From Anthonomus grandis grandis (Eukaryota > Arthropoda > Insecta > Coleoptera > Curculionidae), in NCBI RefSeq assembly GCF_022605725.1, contig NC_065551.1, positions 34,906,001-34,970,000 on the forward strand: a stretch of DNA of 64,000 nucleotides, in the 5' to 3' direction. The notes beneath the pieces were generated by a model. The model made no database searches and had not been told where the DNA came from. It saw nothing but the letters and a program-made list of their open reading frames with translations. This document shows, piece after piece, positions 47,388 to 58,259 of the stretch. The position numbers and the translations under genes were made by a program. Each line of letters starts with the position of its first letter. Position 1 is the first letter of the stretch.

Positions 47388-49225
47388 AAACATTTGCCCA
47401 GTAAGAAATCCTTTTAAAAAATCACTGTTTTTCGTTCATAATAACCAATCTAATAGCACTGTTTTTGTATTAAATATTTCTTAATATAGACATATATAAT
47501 TATATAAAATTTAAATAAATATGCTGTGTTATTAGATTAGATATTAAGGACGAAACCAGCCGTTATTCATGCCTATTATTTTCGAAAACAATGATTTTTG
47601 TAAACAATTTTTTACCGGTAAGTTGTGTGGGGTGGGTGGGGGGGTAAGGGTAGGGTTAATGAAAAACATATTTTTACAAAAAATCATTGCCTGAAAGAAA
47701 AATGGTTTTAACAAAATTATAGGTGATAAAAGAATCTATAGTTTTGGTATCTATACTTTTCTCACATAATCTTGTTGGACAAAATTCCCTATAACTCAAA
47801 AAGTTTTAAAACTACAAAAATCGTGCTCCTATGGAATTATTCGGTAAGAAATTTCCTTTTTGGACTAAAGCCCTGTTAAGAATATTCCCACTACTTCACA
47901 AGATAGTTTCATGGACAATTAATCACTGTTTTTCGTCCATATTATTTAATTTATAACGCTGTTCTTATACTCAATATTTATATATAAAATTATATCTCAT
48001 TTAAATAAACAGTGCTATTAAATTAAATATTGCATATATATTTTCTACAAAAACATTGATTTTGATCAACACAAACCGTACACCCCCCACCCACCCCAAA
48101 CATTTGCCCAGTAAGAAATCCTTTTAAAAAATCACTGTTTTTCGTTCATAATAACCAATCTAATAGCACTGTTTTTGTATTAAATATTTACAGGTATTCA
48201 TAATATTATATTTAAATAAAAAAAAACTGTGTTATTTGATTGGATATTACCGACGAAACCAGCTGTTATTCATGTGTATTATTTTGGAAAACAATGATTT
48301 TTCAAAACAATCTCTTACTGGTAAGTTGTGTGGGGTGGGTGGGGGGCTAAGGGTAGGGTTAATGAAAAACGTTTTTTTTTGCAGAAAATAATTACCTGAA
48401 CAAAAAATACTTTTTAAGAAAATTATAGGTAATAAAAAAATCTATAGTTTTTGTATCTATATTTTTCACACATAACCTTAAGGTTTTTGAGTAAAATGTG
48501 AAAAAGCCCTATTTTGTTTCTTGACAACAAGGCGTATCTGAGGCTATGAAAATTGCATTATTTGTGCCATATTTTATCGTAAATAAATGAAAAGTCAATT
48601 TTTTTAAGAAAGTTTTGAAAAAAATTCAGCTTTTTTTAATTTTATACAACTGTTCATTACTTAGCTTAAAAAATACAGTTTTTAAATTAAAACTATTGGT
48701 ATATTTATCAACCGTAGATGGTTAAATTATATTTATTAAACTGCAGAATATACGTATATCATATACTAGTTTGTTTACAAAATGAAAAAAAAAATGACTT
48801 ATATATTATTCAAAAAAATCGAAAAGGATTTATATATCTAGTTTTTAAACACTATTACTACATCTTAATATTTTATGAAATTCTTCTGAAAAATTAGTCC
48901 TTTTCGTCTATATTATCCAATCTAATAACGCTGTTTTTGGACTAAATATTTATATATAAAATTATATCAAATTTAAATAAGTAGTGCTATTAAATTAAAT
49001 ATTGAATATATATTTTCTGCATTAACATTGTTTTTTATTAACACAACTCTTAACCCCCCCTACCCACCCTAAATATTTGCCCATTAGTCCATTAGCCCAT
49101 TAGAGAATTGCTTAACGAATTTTTACAGGTCACCCCATTTGAACACATAATTTATTTGGAAACAGTTAACGAAAAAGTCGCTGCCTTAAATAATTTTTTG
49201 ATAAATTTGTTCGACGTTTTAGCAC

Positions 49226-49232
49226 CTCTAAC
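49226..49232 (+). repeat. Target site duplication, left copy
   Basis: CTCTAAC here is repeated at 51535-51541. Removing the intervening 49233-51534 plus one copy rejoins the retrotransposon frame (LAPLT followed by QHKIKK) without a gap, so this is a true insertion footprint. Confidence 0.85.
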
Positions 49233-49727
49233 CGTAGCCGATCGATAGTTCTAGCCTGGACAGTTATCCCCGCTTCCATCGATACCTAATTATATTTAAG
49301 GTTCGAAACTAACTTGGACTTAGCCCCAAATAAATCACTCTAATACTTGATTTTTAGAAGTTTTATTATAACTTAAAGAGACAATCAAGAACAGCAGGCG
49401 ACTATCGAGAATCTAAGACACTACATGTTATAATCATGGATCTTATATACTAAAAATGCTTGATAAACTACGGGAATAATAAGTTCTTAGCAGATTCATA
49501 AAAAGATAAAATACGGTGTTTTACATACTCGGAAATTAAATATGATAATTAACGATAAAAATGTTGAGTTAGCTAAAATGTAGTTTGATAAAACACGGTA
49601 GAGTTCTTATTAAGTTAAATGTCGTTAATTATCATTTACAAGATAAGAATCGGTATAAAAAATTATTGCGGAGGGTTGTTGGGTCGGGTCAGAAATAAAA
49701 CAGAAACCTGTTTACCTAAATGTCGAC

Positions 49728-49755
49728 ATTTCGACTTATATTAAGTCATCCTCAG
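49728..49755 (-). other. Hammerhead-like core motif, copy 4 (left arm)
   Basis: Minus-strand reading: CTGAGGA, stem GACTTA/TAAGTC with a 3-base loop, then GAAAT. It differs from the right-arm copy by the last core base, and both deviate from CUGAUGA by one base. Confidence 0.4.
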
Positions 49756-50419
49756 GACAGTGAAATGGATTCAAGTAATTACAGAGATAAAACAAAGTAA
49801 TTTCAAGTACATAAAAAACACTATTAAAATAAATGTTCTTTAAGTTACAAAAATTAAAACAACAAAAAACAAAAATCACGACACAGTTAAAATTACATTC
49901 AGGTACAATCCGTTAAAAAAAAAAATTTTTATATGAAAAAAAAACAGTATCAAATAATTTTTTTTTTTTTTTTTTTATATACATTACACCTCTTACCTAA
50001 GTCTAGATTTCTTAAGTTATAATTAAAATAGGAGCGTAGAGTTATTTTTAACATGGGTTAAATTGTAGGTGTTACTGTGGGCAAACTAAAATCAACAATA
50101 AGCCAAGAAACACCTACAATTTAACCCATGTTAAAAATAACTCTACGCTCCTATTTTAATTATAACCTAAGAAATCTAGACTTAGGTAAGAGGTGTAATG
50201 TATATAAAAAAAAAAAAATAATTTTATACTGTATTTTTTTATATAAAATTTTTTTTTTTTAACGGATTGTACCTGAATGTAATTTTAACTGTGTCGTGGT
50301 TTTTGTTTTTTGTTGTTTTAATTTTTGTAACTTAAAGAACATTTATTTTAATAGTGTTTTTTATGTACTTGAAATTACTTTGTTTTATCTCTGTAACTAC
50401 TTGAATCCATTTCAGTGTC

Positions 50420-50447
50420 CTGAGGATGACTTAATATAAGTCGAAAC
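50420..50447 (+). other. Hammerhead-like core motif, copy 5 (right arm)
   Basis: CTGAGGA, a perfect six-base-pair hairpin GACTTA/TAAGTC, then GAAAC followed by GTCGACATTT. The layout is shared with the motifs at 12.3, 17.5 and 35.0 kb. The T to G change in CTGATGA would be expected to impair a hammerhead. Confidence 0.45.
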
Positions 50448-51541
50448 GTCGACATTTAGGTAAACAGGTTTCTGTTTTATTTCTGACCCCACCCAACAAC
50501 CCTCCGCAATATTGAAGATATTGGGTCACAAACACGAAATTGAAAATAAAAGATTATTTATGAAATGGACAATAGTTTCATTTAAACCCATCTTTATCAG
50601 TCAGTTGCATTGCTTCCAGTGGCGTACCTGGGCATATTATGTACAGGATGTAACTACCTCACAACAGAAGCCGAAATCATGCGAGGCGACGACCGCATCG
50701 CGATGGCAAAAATTCCGCGCTGGGGCACATATTTTGCGTTGATTCGAAATAATATTTTACTGCAGTTATTATTGTAGTTTATAGTAAGATTACGCATTTA
50801 AAATTTTAAACTACCAAACTATTTTGATACTCGCTTTGAGTTTTAAAAATAATAAAAATGCGGTATTTAAATTAGGTGGGTAAATTGACAATTCTATTTT
50901 TAACTTACATTTTACAATCTTAATTTTATTTAGAATAATGCCTACCTCTTACTGCATTAAAATGGATTTTAAATTTTTTTTTGGTTTTTTTTATTATCTT
51001 CGGAATCATTAAAATTCTCGATATTTTAAATAAGCAACAAAAATTTGGCGTAGGTACCTACCTAATTTTGTTTTCGGCATTAACATTTTTACGAAAAAGT
51101 AATACAGCAATGCAAAAACTTTCCCATAGCAACCAAGATAACCCACAAAAGTGTCAAGAATAAGTTTTTGAAAATTTATTTTTTTTTTCAATAATCTTCA
51201 AAACCACATAAAATATAATATATATATTTTTTTATATGGCATATTCTTTTACAAGTAAATAATGTGCAACTTTGGGGTAAATTATCCATTTTCGTATTTT
51301 GAGGGTAGACGAATTTGAAACACCGTTTATGTATATTTTTCCAATAAAATAAATAATAAAAAATATTTAAAACATTTATCATATACCTAGAAATACGTAA
51401 TAATAAAAAAAAATTATTAGGTCCCGCGGTATCTCCACTTAGTCGTTCCACTGTACGGCGTGCGCCACCAAATCTCGGCTTCAATTTTGACGCCACGAAA
51501 CCAGTGTCACGGCTAGAACTCTCGATCGGCTACGCTCTAAC

Positions 51542-53477
51542 CCAGCACAAAATAAAAAAACAACAACCTCCATGGTTAACTTATACCATTAAAAAAATGA
51601 TAAGTTTAAAGAAGAAAGCCTACAAAAAATATCAAAAGACTAAAACTGATTTGAATTGGGACTATTACAAACAAATTAAAAATCAAGCTAGCAATGCAAT
51701 ACGTGAAGAAAAAAAAACAATACCTTGCACAGATAGTAACTATGGGTTTTAAAGATAAAAAGATTTTCTGGCGAAGGCTAAAGAAACTTAATGTATTTTC
51801 AAATGGCAAAGTTCCGATCATCTTAATGTCCCCAATTCTATAAATAATCATTTTATACAGGCCTCAACGCAGAACAATTTAGTGCATGGAGATCTTTTAA
51901 ATTTGTATCAAAATAAGCAAAGGCGTCAAATATTATCAAAATTTAATTTTCATACCGTGTCCACTGATATTGTGAGAAAATATTTATTCGAGATTAAATC
52001 GCTTGCTACCGGGGCGGATCAAATGAATCTAGAGATGTTGTTGTTGTGTGTGGACCGAGTTATACCTTTTGTAACTAATATTGTAAACTCATGTATATTA
52101 GACAAATGTTTTCCTGATGTCTGGAAGGTCTCAAAAATATTTCCACTTTTAAAAAATATTTCCGATTTTAATGATTTAAGACCTATTAGTATTCTGCCAG
52201 TTCTTTCTAAAGTCATGGAAAAGATATTAAATGTCCAAATTAGGGAGTACCTAGATAAATATAATACTTTACCGGCATTTCAGTCAGGGTTTAGATCGGG
52301 TCATAGCTGTACCACGGCACTTTTAAAGATCACAGATGATATTATTGAAGCTACTGATCAGGGTAAGGCCACTGCTTTAGTACTTATCGACTACAGCAAA
52401 GCGTTTGATCGTATCAATCATACATTACTCTACGCGATCTTAGGCTATAATGGGTTTGACTCTGACGCAATTGATATTATTAAAAGTTATTTAACCGATA
52501 GAAATCAATACGTTGAAACGAATAAGGGCATTTCATCTACTGCATTTCAGTTATGTGGAGTTCCACAAGGTTCCATATTGGGACCTGTTTTATTTTGTAT
52601 TTATACTAGTAATCTCACCAGTTGTTTAAAATATTGCAGTGCTCATTTATATGCTGATGACACGCAACTCTACTTTTCTTTTTTTCCTGAAAGTAAAGAA
52701 ATAGCTGCCAAGAAAATTAACGATGATCTAAAAGCCTTAATAGATTTTTCAGAAAAACACAATCTGCAAATAAACTCGTCTAAATCTACCTTCTTGATTT
52801 TCGGCAAAAATCGCGAAGTATTGCATCATAGTATGGCTTTGGAAGCTTCCTCAAACAAGCTTTTGCATTCTACTTGTTCCCGCAATTTGGGACTTCACAT
52901 TGACACCAATATGAGGTATAAACAGCATATAAGTAAGTGCATTCAATCTGCTTATTCTAATTTAAAACAACTGTTTCCGCATAGACACCTGCTTTCAACA
53001 TCTCAAAAAATTACCTTATGCGACGTTCTGGTTTTGAGTCATTTTAATTTTGCCGACGTCGTATATGGTCCATGCTTAGACTCTATCGACAAAGGTCGAA
53101 TTCAGCGAGTGCAAAAGTCATGCTTGCGATTAATTTACGGCATTCGTCGTGGACATCCTGTAAATTGCATGCTACGACAAACCAAATGGCTTTCTATGGA
53201 GGATCGTAGAAATCTGCATGCTGCTACTGTATTTCACCAAGTAATAACTTTAAATCGCCCCTCGTATCTATTAAATAAAATACGCTATAGAACTGACGTA
53301 CATTCTTTGAATCTCCGGCATAAAGGTCTAATTTCTCCGCCTTTGCATACCACTATGTTTTGTCAGCGGTCATTTTCTTATAATATTTATTTAATTTACA
53401 ACCAGATTCCGGAGGACTTTAAAAATGTATCAACAAGCGTATTTAAACATAAATACAAAAAATATTTATTGCGGTAG
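51542..53477 (+). pseudogene. Non-LTR reverse transcriptase ORF2 (catalytic core intact, frame broken twice)
   Basis: After PPWLTYTIKKMISLKKKAYK the frame slips in a run of A near 51706-51718. It runs in another frame through KKIFWRRLKKLNVF and slips again near 51810. A long open frame then continues to 53477. It carries all reverse transcriptase motifs: RPISILPVLSKVMEKIL, QSGFRSGHSC, motif A LIDYSKAFDRINH, motif B GVPQGSILGPVLF, motif C YADDTQLYF, NSSKSTFLIFG and NLGLHID. The C-terminal block has GPCLDS, YGIRRG and RYRTDVHSLN, ending FKHKYKKYLLR. The usual first aspartate and the YADD pair are intact. With the endonuclease missing and two frameshifts it cannot work on its own. The open-frame start at 51882 is a GTG inside a longer reading frame, not a real start. 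Confidence 0.93.
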
Positions 53478-53808
53478 AATGGGTATATCTGGCGATCGTC
53501 GCGTTTATTAAATATGTATCTATTGGGTATGTTAAAGCTTATTGGATGTTTGGCACTTGCTGGGGGATACCTAGTAATTTATTTTGGATGCAACAAAAAA
53601 AACAGAAAAGAAATTATAACTTATTTATTGAAGGAGGTTACACAAATCTTTTTTAAATTGCCTTTAGCCTCCTTTTTGCCTATAATAGGGTTAAGATGTT
53701 TTTTTAATTTTAAAGCATATGATATTTATTATCTTTGTATCTAGTTAAGATATAATATTTTATTGTAAATTGGGCAAATAAACAATGTATTATTATTATT
53801 ATTATTGA

Positions 53809-54197
53809 GAAATTCTTTTAAAAAAAAATCACCGTTTTTCATCCATTATCACAGATTTACAGAATACTGTATTCTGTAAATCTGTGCCATAATATCCAAT
53901 CTAATAGCACTCTTTTTGTATTAAATATTCATTAATATATATCAAATTTAAAAATTCAAACTGCCTAATTTAATTAGATAATAGCGACAAAACCAGGCGT
54001 TATTCATGCGTATTATTTTGAAAAACAATGATTTTTGAAAACAACTTTTTAACGGTAAGGAGTGTGGGGTGGGTGGGGGGGGTAAGGTTAGGGTTAATGA
54101 AAAACGTTTTTTTTGCAGAAAATAATTGCCTGATCAAAAAATACTTTTTAATAAAATTAAATAACTTTATTATATTAAATGATAAAAATCTATTAGG
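53809..54197 (+). repeat. 711-base array, resumed after the retrotransposon
   Basis: GAGAAATTC, ATCACCGTTTTTC, CCAATCTAATAGCAC and the G-rich tract at 54066-54093 follow the order of the units at 46.7-49.1 kb. A 15-base inverted duplication CACAGATTTACAGAA (near 53850-53888) is inserted in the hairpin segment. The frame at 54028-54300 is not a gene. Confidence 0.8.
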
Positions 54198-55293
54198 TCA
54201 GGTTCACCATACTCCAAAAATGAGTGGTCACTCCATTGCGTCTGTATGCCTTCCAAACCGTTTACTACCGTTTGTGACCATTTTTACCATCGGTCAATAA
54301 AACACTATAATTCTGAAACTTTACAAAATATCTTGTGTGACATGTCATGGAACAATAGTTTAACAGATGTAAATATATTGGCAGATTCTTTAACTTTAGA
54401 TCTAGAAAATAATTTAAATATAATGTGTCAAAGTTAAAAATATCTGTTAGCCTAAAATATAAAAATAATATTTTACAGTTAATGGAAGATAGGGACAAGT
54501 TATGTAATGTAAGGACAATTCATGAGGGCACCCAGATCTACGGGATAGCTATAAAAGAAACCAAACAGTTAATAAAATAAGATAAGAAAAAGATAAATAT
54601 TATCGATAACAATAGAAATAATTCAGCAGAGCTTTGGAAAAATCTTAAATCACTTTTACCGGGTAATAATTCCATTTTACCAAATGAGGTTTTGAGGGGC
54701 AGATATTTACTAATGAGTTAATAATTACTAGTAATTAAATAATGATAGTCTTTAGTGATCTGCATAATTATGCTACCAGACAACAGGAGGATCTTGTATT
54801 GATGGGTAGACATTCTTCAAACAGAATGACAAACACTATTCTACACAAATGTCTTAAATATTTTAATGAATTATTTATTAATATAAAGAACTTTATAAAG
54901 CTTAATTATATTTATACATATGTAAGTGTTTTATATTTTAATTGTCTTGCGTTGTATTTTTATTTTTACACTTGTTAGTATAGTTTTTAATTTTATATTA
55001 ATTTAATTTTTTTACACTTTTAATACGCTAGTTTTAGGTTTTATATTGTTACTTATGAGTTTGTAATTTCTCGAGTTTCTTAGTTAATCGAATTTAATAA
55101 GTTACCAAATAATATTAAGGAATGTAGTTATATAAGAGAATTTAAAAGATTGTTAGGAGGGTAAATCTAATTTTGATATTTGTGTAGTTTAACGTTGTAT
55201 ATTACTTCGTTATTATTTATTCGCTTACTTTTATTTTTACTTTTTATATTTACTAGTTCTATCAACAGCAATATGCTAAATAAATAAACATTA
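54198..55293 (+). pseudogene. CR1/Jockey-like non-LTR relic, internally deleted
   Basis: A diverged fragment reads from the endonuclease-reverse transcriptase linker (about 54252-54440, YNSETLQNILCDMSWNN) through MEDRDKL and ELWKNLKSLLPG (near 54625-54665). It then jumps to a C-terminal region with HNYATRQQEDLVLMGRH and KCLKYFNELFINIKNF (from 54742), and finally a second C-terminal tail, EFNKLPNNIKECSYIREFKR (near 55090-55150). All reverse transcriptase catalytic motifs are missing. Two C-terminal ends in a row suggest two overlapping insertions or a rearranged copy. It interrupts the 711-base array, whose sequence (AAGGTTTTTGAGTAAAA) resumes at about 55296. Confidence 0.7.
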
Positions 55294-56480
55294 TTATACT
55301 TTTCTCATATAACCATAAGGTTTTTGAGTAAAACCTGAAAAAAACCCCGATTTATTTCTCGAGAGCAATATCATACACAAAGAAATCTAGAAAAAATTAG
55401 GAAATGCATTAACGTGTATGAAACAATAATTAATCCAAATAAAAAAAACTCAGGAATGCAAATTTGCTTAAAACTAAAACTATGTACTTTTTTTATTGAT
55501 TAAATAGTATTTACGATAAATCCCTTATGGACGCCATTGGTAAAGATAATTTTTTTTGTACGTCGAAAAATGCTCCCTGACGCATAAAACACACTTATGC
55601 AAATTAAACATTTTTTATAAACCTCTTTACAATATACCATATTTAAACGTTAAAAAACCTTCTTGTTCAACGTGAATAAACCATAAACATAACATAAAAT
55701 TCCTCAAGCGCATATCATGCGGACATTTCATCCAATATTTATAGTTGAAGTTAAACAAAAAATTTAAAACTTTATTATTACTTAAAATTTTGATTTGAAA
55801 AAGTTGAACTGGCATAAACTAAAATTTAACGTTTATTTAACATTCGTGCATTACTTGGCAACGTTCTTTCAGTGTAATTGATGATCTGCTGTCCTTATAA
55901 TATGCAAACAAGGCATCCCTTAGGTTCCATATGCCCTCGTGTACGTTGTAAAATGTAAAAGTCATCCAATTAGATCCACTTTTAATTTTGTCCGTTTCAC
56001 TTTTGACAAATGGTTTAATCTGCACGAGAGGCGAAGAGAGTTAAACACATTAGAATAATTATTAGATTATCCTCAAACAACTCGCAGTCCAAACTCAATT
56101 ACCGTGCATATAATTGTTAAAATAATTATTGGATTTTGCAGCGTCGAACGTATTTTCCGATAAATTTTCTTTGATAAATTATGGATAGATGTACCTCTCG
56201 CCACGGCATTATGGTAATTCCCTCTGTTTTGGCTCTATAAATTCCTTTCTTCCAGAGAGAGTAATAAAAGAATATTATGCCAACGCTTTCTTTTGACTGA
56301 TAAAGGTTTCGTTTGAAGAGTGCTTTCATCGTCGATAATTTAATAAGGGAGTACAGGGAAAAGGAATATAAAAGGAAAAATTAATTTCGATGGTGTCCTG
56401 AAGATTAAGGGAAAAAAATGAATGAATTGGTTAATAAAAATGTAATTTTTGCACTTGGATTATCTGGAAATTGTTTTTTT
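55294..56480. other. Array remnant, then single-copy island
   Basis: From 55294 to about 55360 the array unit resumes (compare 48455-48520). The rest shows no repeat. The part 55840-56340 is less AT-rich, with minus-strand frames of about 62-67 codons that have no domain or splice support. Possible conserved intronic DNA. Confidence 0.4.
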
Positions 56481-57420
56481 TTATAGGCTATACAAGCAGG
56501 GTTATCTGAAATAGAGAAAAAGACCCTTTCAGTTGTGGTAATGAGAACTATTAAAAATATATCCTCTTATTTCAGGGTTTTGAAGTACATGTAAACTTTA
56601 TTCCAGTTATTTAAAATATATTTTTCATGGATTTTAGGAAATATCATTAAATTTTGCTTATTGCCACAATTTAAAGTAATTCATGAAATTGTAGTTATTT
56701 TCAGAATCTTTGGAATTTTGAGGCTTTTTATGAAATGAAAATTTTGGAATTTTAGACATTTTTAAGAAATTACAATTAAAGGATTTAAATGACACTTTAA
56801 TACGTTTTCGTGGCATACTTGTAATTAATTTTAACGGATTTCAATAAATTTTTGAAATTTTTAAAATTAAAAGTATCTAATTTATAAATTTCATATTTTA
56901 CGAAAAAAAAAAGAATTGAAAAAAAATCCAGTTATTTCAATGTTAAGTAATCATGTTATTCTTGAAATTTTCATAGATTTCTAAAAATTACATTAAAGTC
57001 ATTTTAGAAATTGCATAATTTAAACAATTCTAATGAATTTACAGTTAATTTAAGAATCCTTGGATTTTTCAGGAATTTTATGCGAAGTTTTTTTAGATTT
57101 GCAGGATTAAAAAAAAAAGATTCCACTTCATTTTAGTGATTTTTTTATAACATCCTTGGAATTTTCATAAATTATAGGAAATATCCTTTAATTTCACTTA
57201 CTGGCACAATATAAAAAATTTCATGAAATTGTAATTATTTCCAGAAAACTGTTAAAAATATAATTTCCTCTTATTTCAGGCTTTTGAAGTATATATAATT
57301 TTATTCCAGGTATTTTAAATTATCTTTAGACATTTAGGGTTAATTTTTCTTTTATTTCAAGCAATTAGTGTAACTTCTCGATATTTTAGGCCTTTGAAAT
57401 AATGTTTATAAATATATGAA
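56481..57420. repeat. Degenerate repeats related to the TTTCAGGCTTTTGAAGT motif
   Basis: CCTCTTATTTCAGG(G/C)TTTTGAAGTA occurs near 56563 and 57261 in similar context, with TTTATTCCAG...TTTAAA after each and AGGAAATATC.TTAAATTT near 56638 and 57175. This indicates an approximately 700-base duplication of an old repeat field related to the TTCCAGGC family. Confidence 0.55.
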
Positions 57421-58255
57421 TTTAATTTATACATTTTTAATAAAATTTTAAACAAATTTTATTAAAAATGACTTATACATTAATATTAAGTGGCACTTTG
57501 GCTCAACAGATCCCTGTAATACCGACCTTCCGATAATAAAATGGCGGGGTATTTGAATTTGCCTGAATGCTCTCGAAGTCATTTCGGATATCTTCTAGGA
57601 ATTGTCATACTTTATTTCTTCAAGCCGCTTGATTTAATTTTTTTATTGGGAAAAATGATTTAAAATTACCGTAAGACACAAATGTTGTTAACAAATGCCT
57701 AGAATAGAATATAATTTTTTTTATCAGTCTAGAAAACATGAAAAAGTACGTTAAATTACCCAAAATTACTGAAAGTGACGCCTGAAAACTGAATGACTCA
57801 ATTTGTTAAGGTACTACAGAGAGTCAATCGGGGAATTCAAATTAAAATTACTGCGTCAAAAACTTCCTGGAATAATATGTTTGTGCTTTGAGCAAACCTG
57901 GAATTTTATTCCAAAAATAAATACAAACAATAAATTTTTCATTTTAATCCAGGTTCTTGTTACTTTTATTTTATTCCGAGTATGTGACGTAATTTTTACC
58001 TTTCAGGTATTTAAGGCCATTTTCCGTAATATTTCAGACATTTGAAATAATTGATCCAATTAAAATTTGAAAAAAAACAAACATCATTTCATTACTATTC
58101 TTTAAAATATTTTAGACTGAGTTAGCGATATAAGAATTCAATTTGAATCTTTTCACTGTATCTCTATGTCAGCATTTTATGTTTGAATTATTTTCTGAAT
58201 TTTCTGGAACTTTTTTCTGGCATAGTTTGAACCAGTTAAAGTAAAAAACATGATT
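57421..58255. other. AT-rich intron sequence with a small single-copy island
   Basis: The stretch 57480-57620 is less AT-rich and not repeated. An open frame at 57803-58045 contains further TTCCAGG-type motifs and is not coding as far as I can tell. Confidence 0.3.
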
Positions 58256-58259
58256 TTTA

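Larger units (their letters stand above)
46688..49095 (+). repeat. 711-base tandem array (three copies, third diverged)
   Basis: Units begin with CAGTAAGAAAT at 46688, 47399 and 48109, spaced 711 and 710 bases. Each has a hairpin-forming pair (TTTCGTCCATAATATC and its complement about 105 bases later), a G-rich tract, a conserved middle (GACAAAATTCCCTATAACTC) and a C-rich tract. Copies one and two are nearly identical; the third contains extra or replaced sequence at 48480-48880. The array continues beyond the retrotransposon at 53.8 kb. The frame at 47120-47302 is part of the unit, not a gene. Confidence 0.9.
49668..50515. mobile_element. Foldback palindrome with ~400-base arms
   Basis: The left arm, from ATTGCGGAGGGTTGTTGGGT, and the right arm, ending with its complement (ACCCAACAACCCTCCGCAAT), are near-perfect inverted copies. 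They meet around 50075-50110 with a short spacer. Small differences occur, for example GAAAT versus GAAAC in the two hammerhead-like motifs and unequal A and T runs. ATT flanks both ends. It is either an independent foldback element nested in the 2.3-kb element or part of it. Confidence 0.88.
49233..51534. mobile_element. 2.3-kb terminal-inverted-repeat element, non-coding
   Basis: The ends are CGTAGCCGATCGATAGTTCT plus AGCC and its inverted complement with one mismatch (24 bases, 49233-49256 and 51511-51534), inside a 7-base CTCTAAC duplication. No transposase is visible, so it would depend on another element. It contains the large palindrome at 49.67-50.51 kb. Typical TE-like sequence also occurs near 50619 (CAGTGGCGTACCTGGGC). 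A 7-base duplication is not the usual hAT or P length of 8; one base may have been lost, or it is another superfamily. Short frames at 50512-50742, 50981-51163 and 51188-51496 are not recognisable. Confidence 0.8.
49096..53808 (+). mobile_element. 5'-truncated non-LTR retrotransposon, split by an insertion
   Basis: The element interrupts the 711-base array. It opens with the segment between endonuclease and reverse transcriptase (NEKVAALNNFLINLFDVLAP, to 49232), is interrupted by a 2.3-kb element, and resumes at 51542 with KKQQPPWLTYTIKKMI. It ends in a (TTA)n tail at about 53786-53808. Endonuclease and ORF1 are absent. Left and right junctions show similar GAGAA(A)TT sequence, a possible target duplication. 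The same family supplies the relic at 15.0-16.4 kb. Confidence 0.88.
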
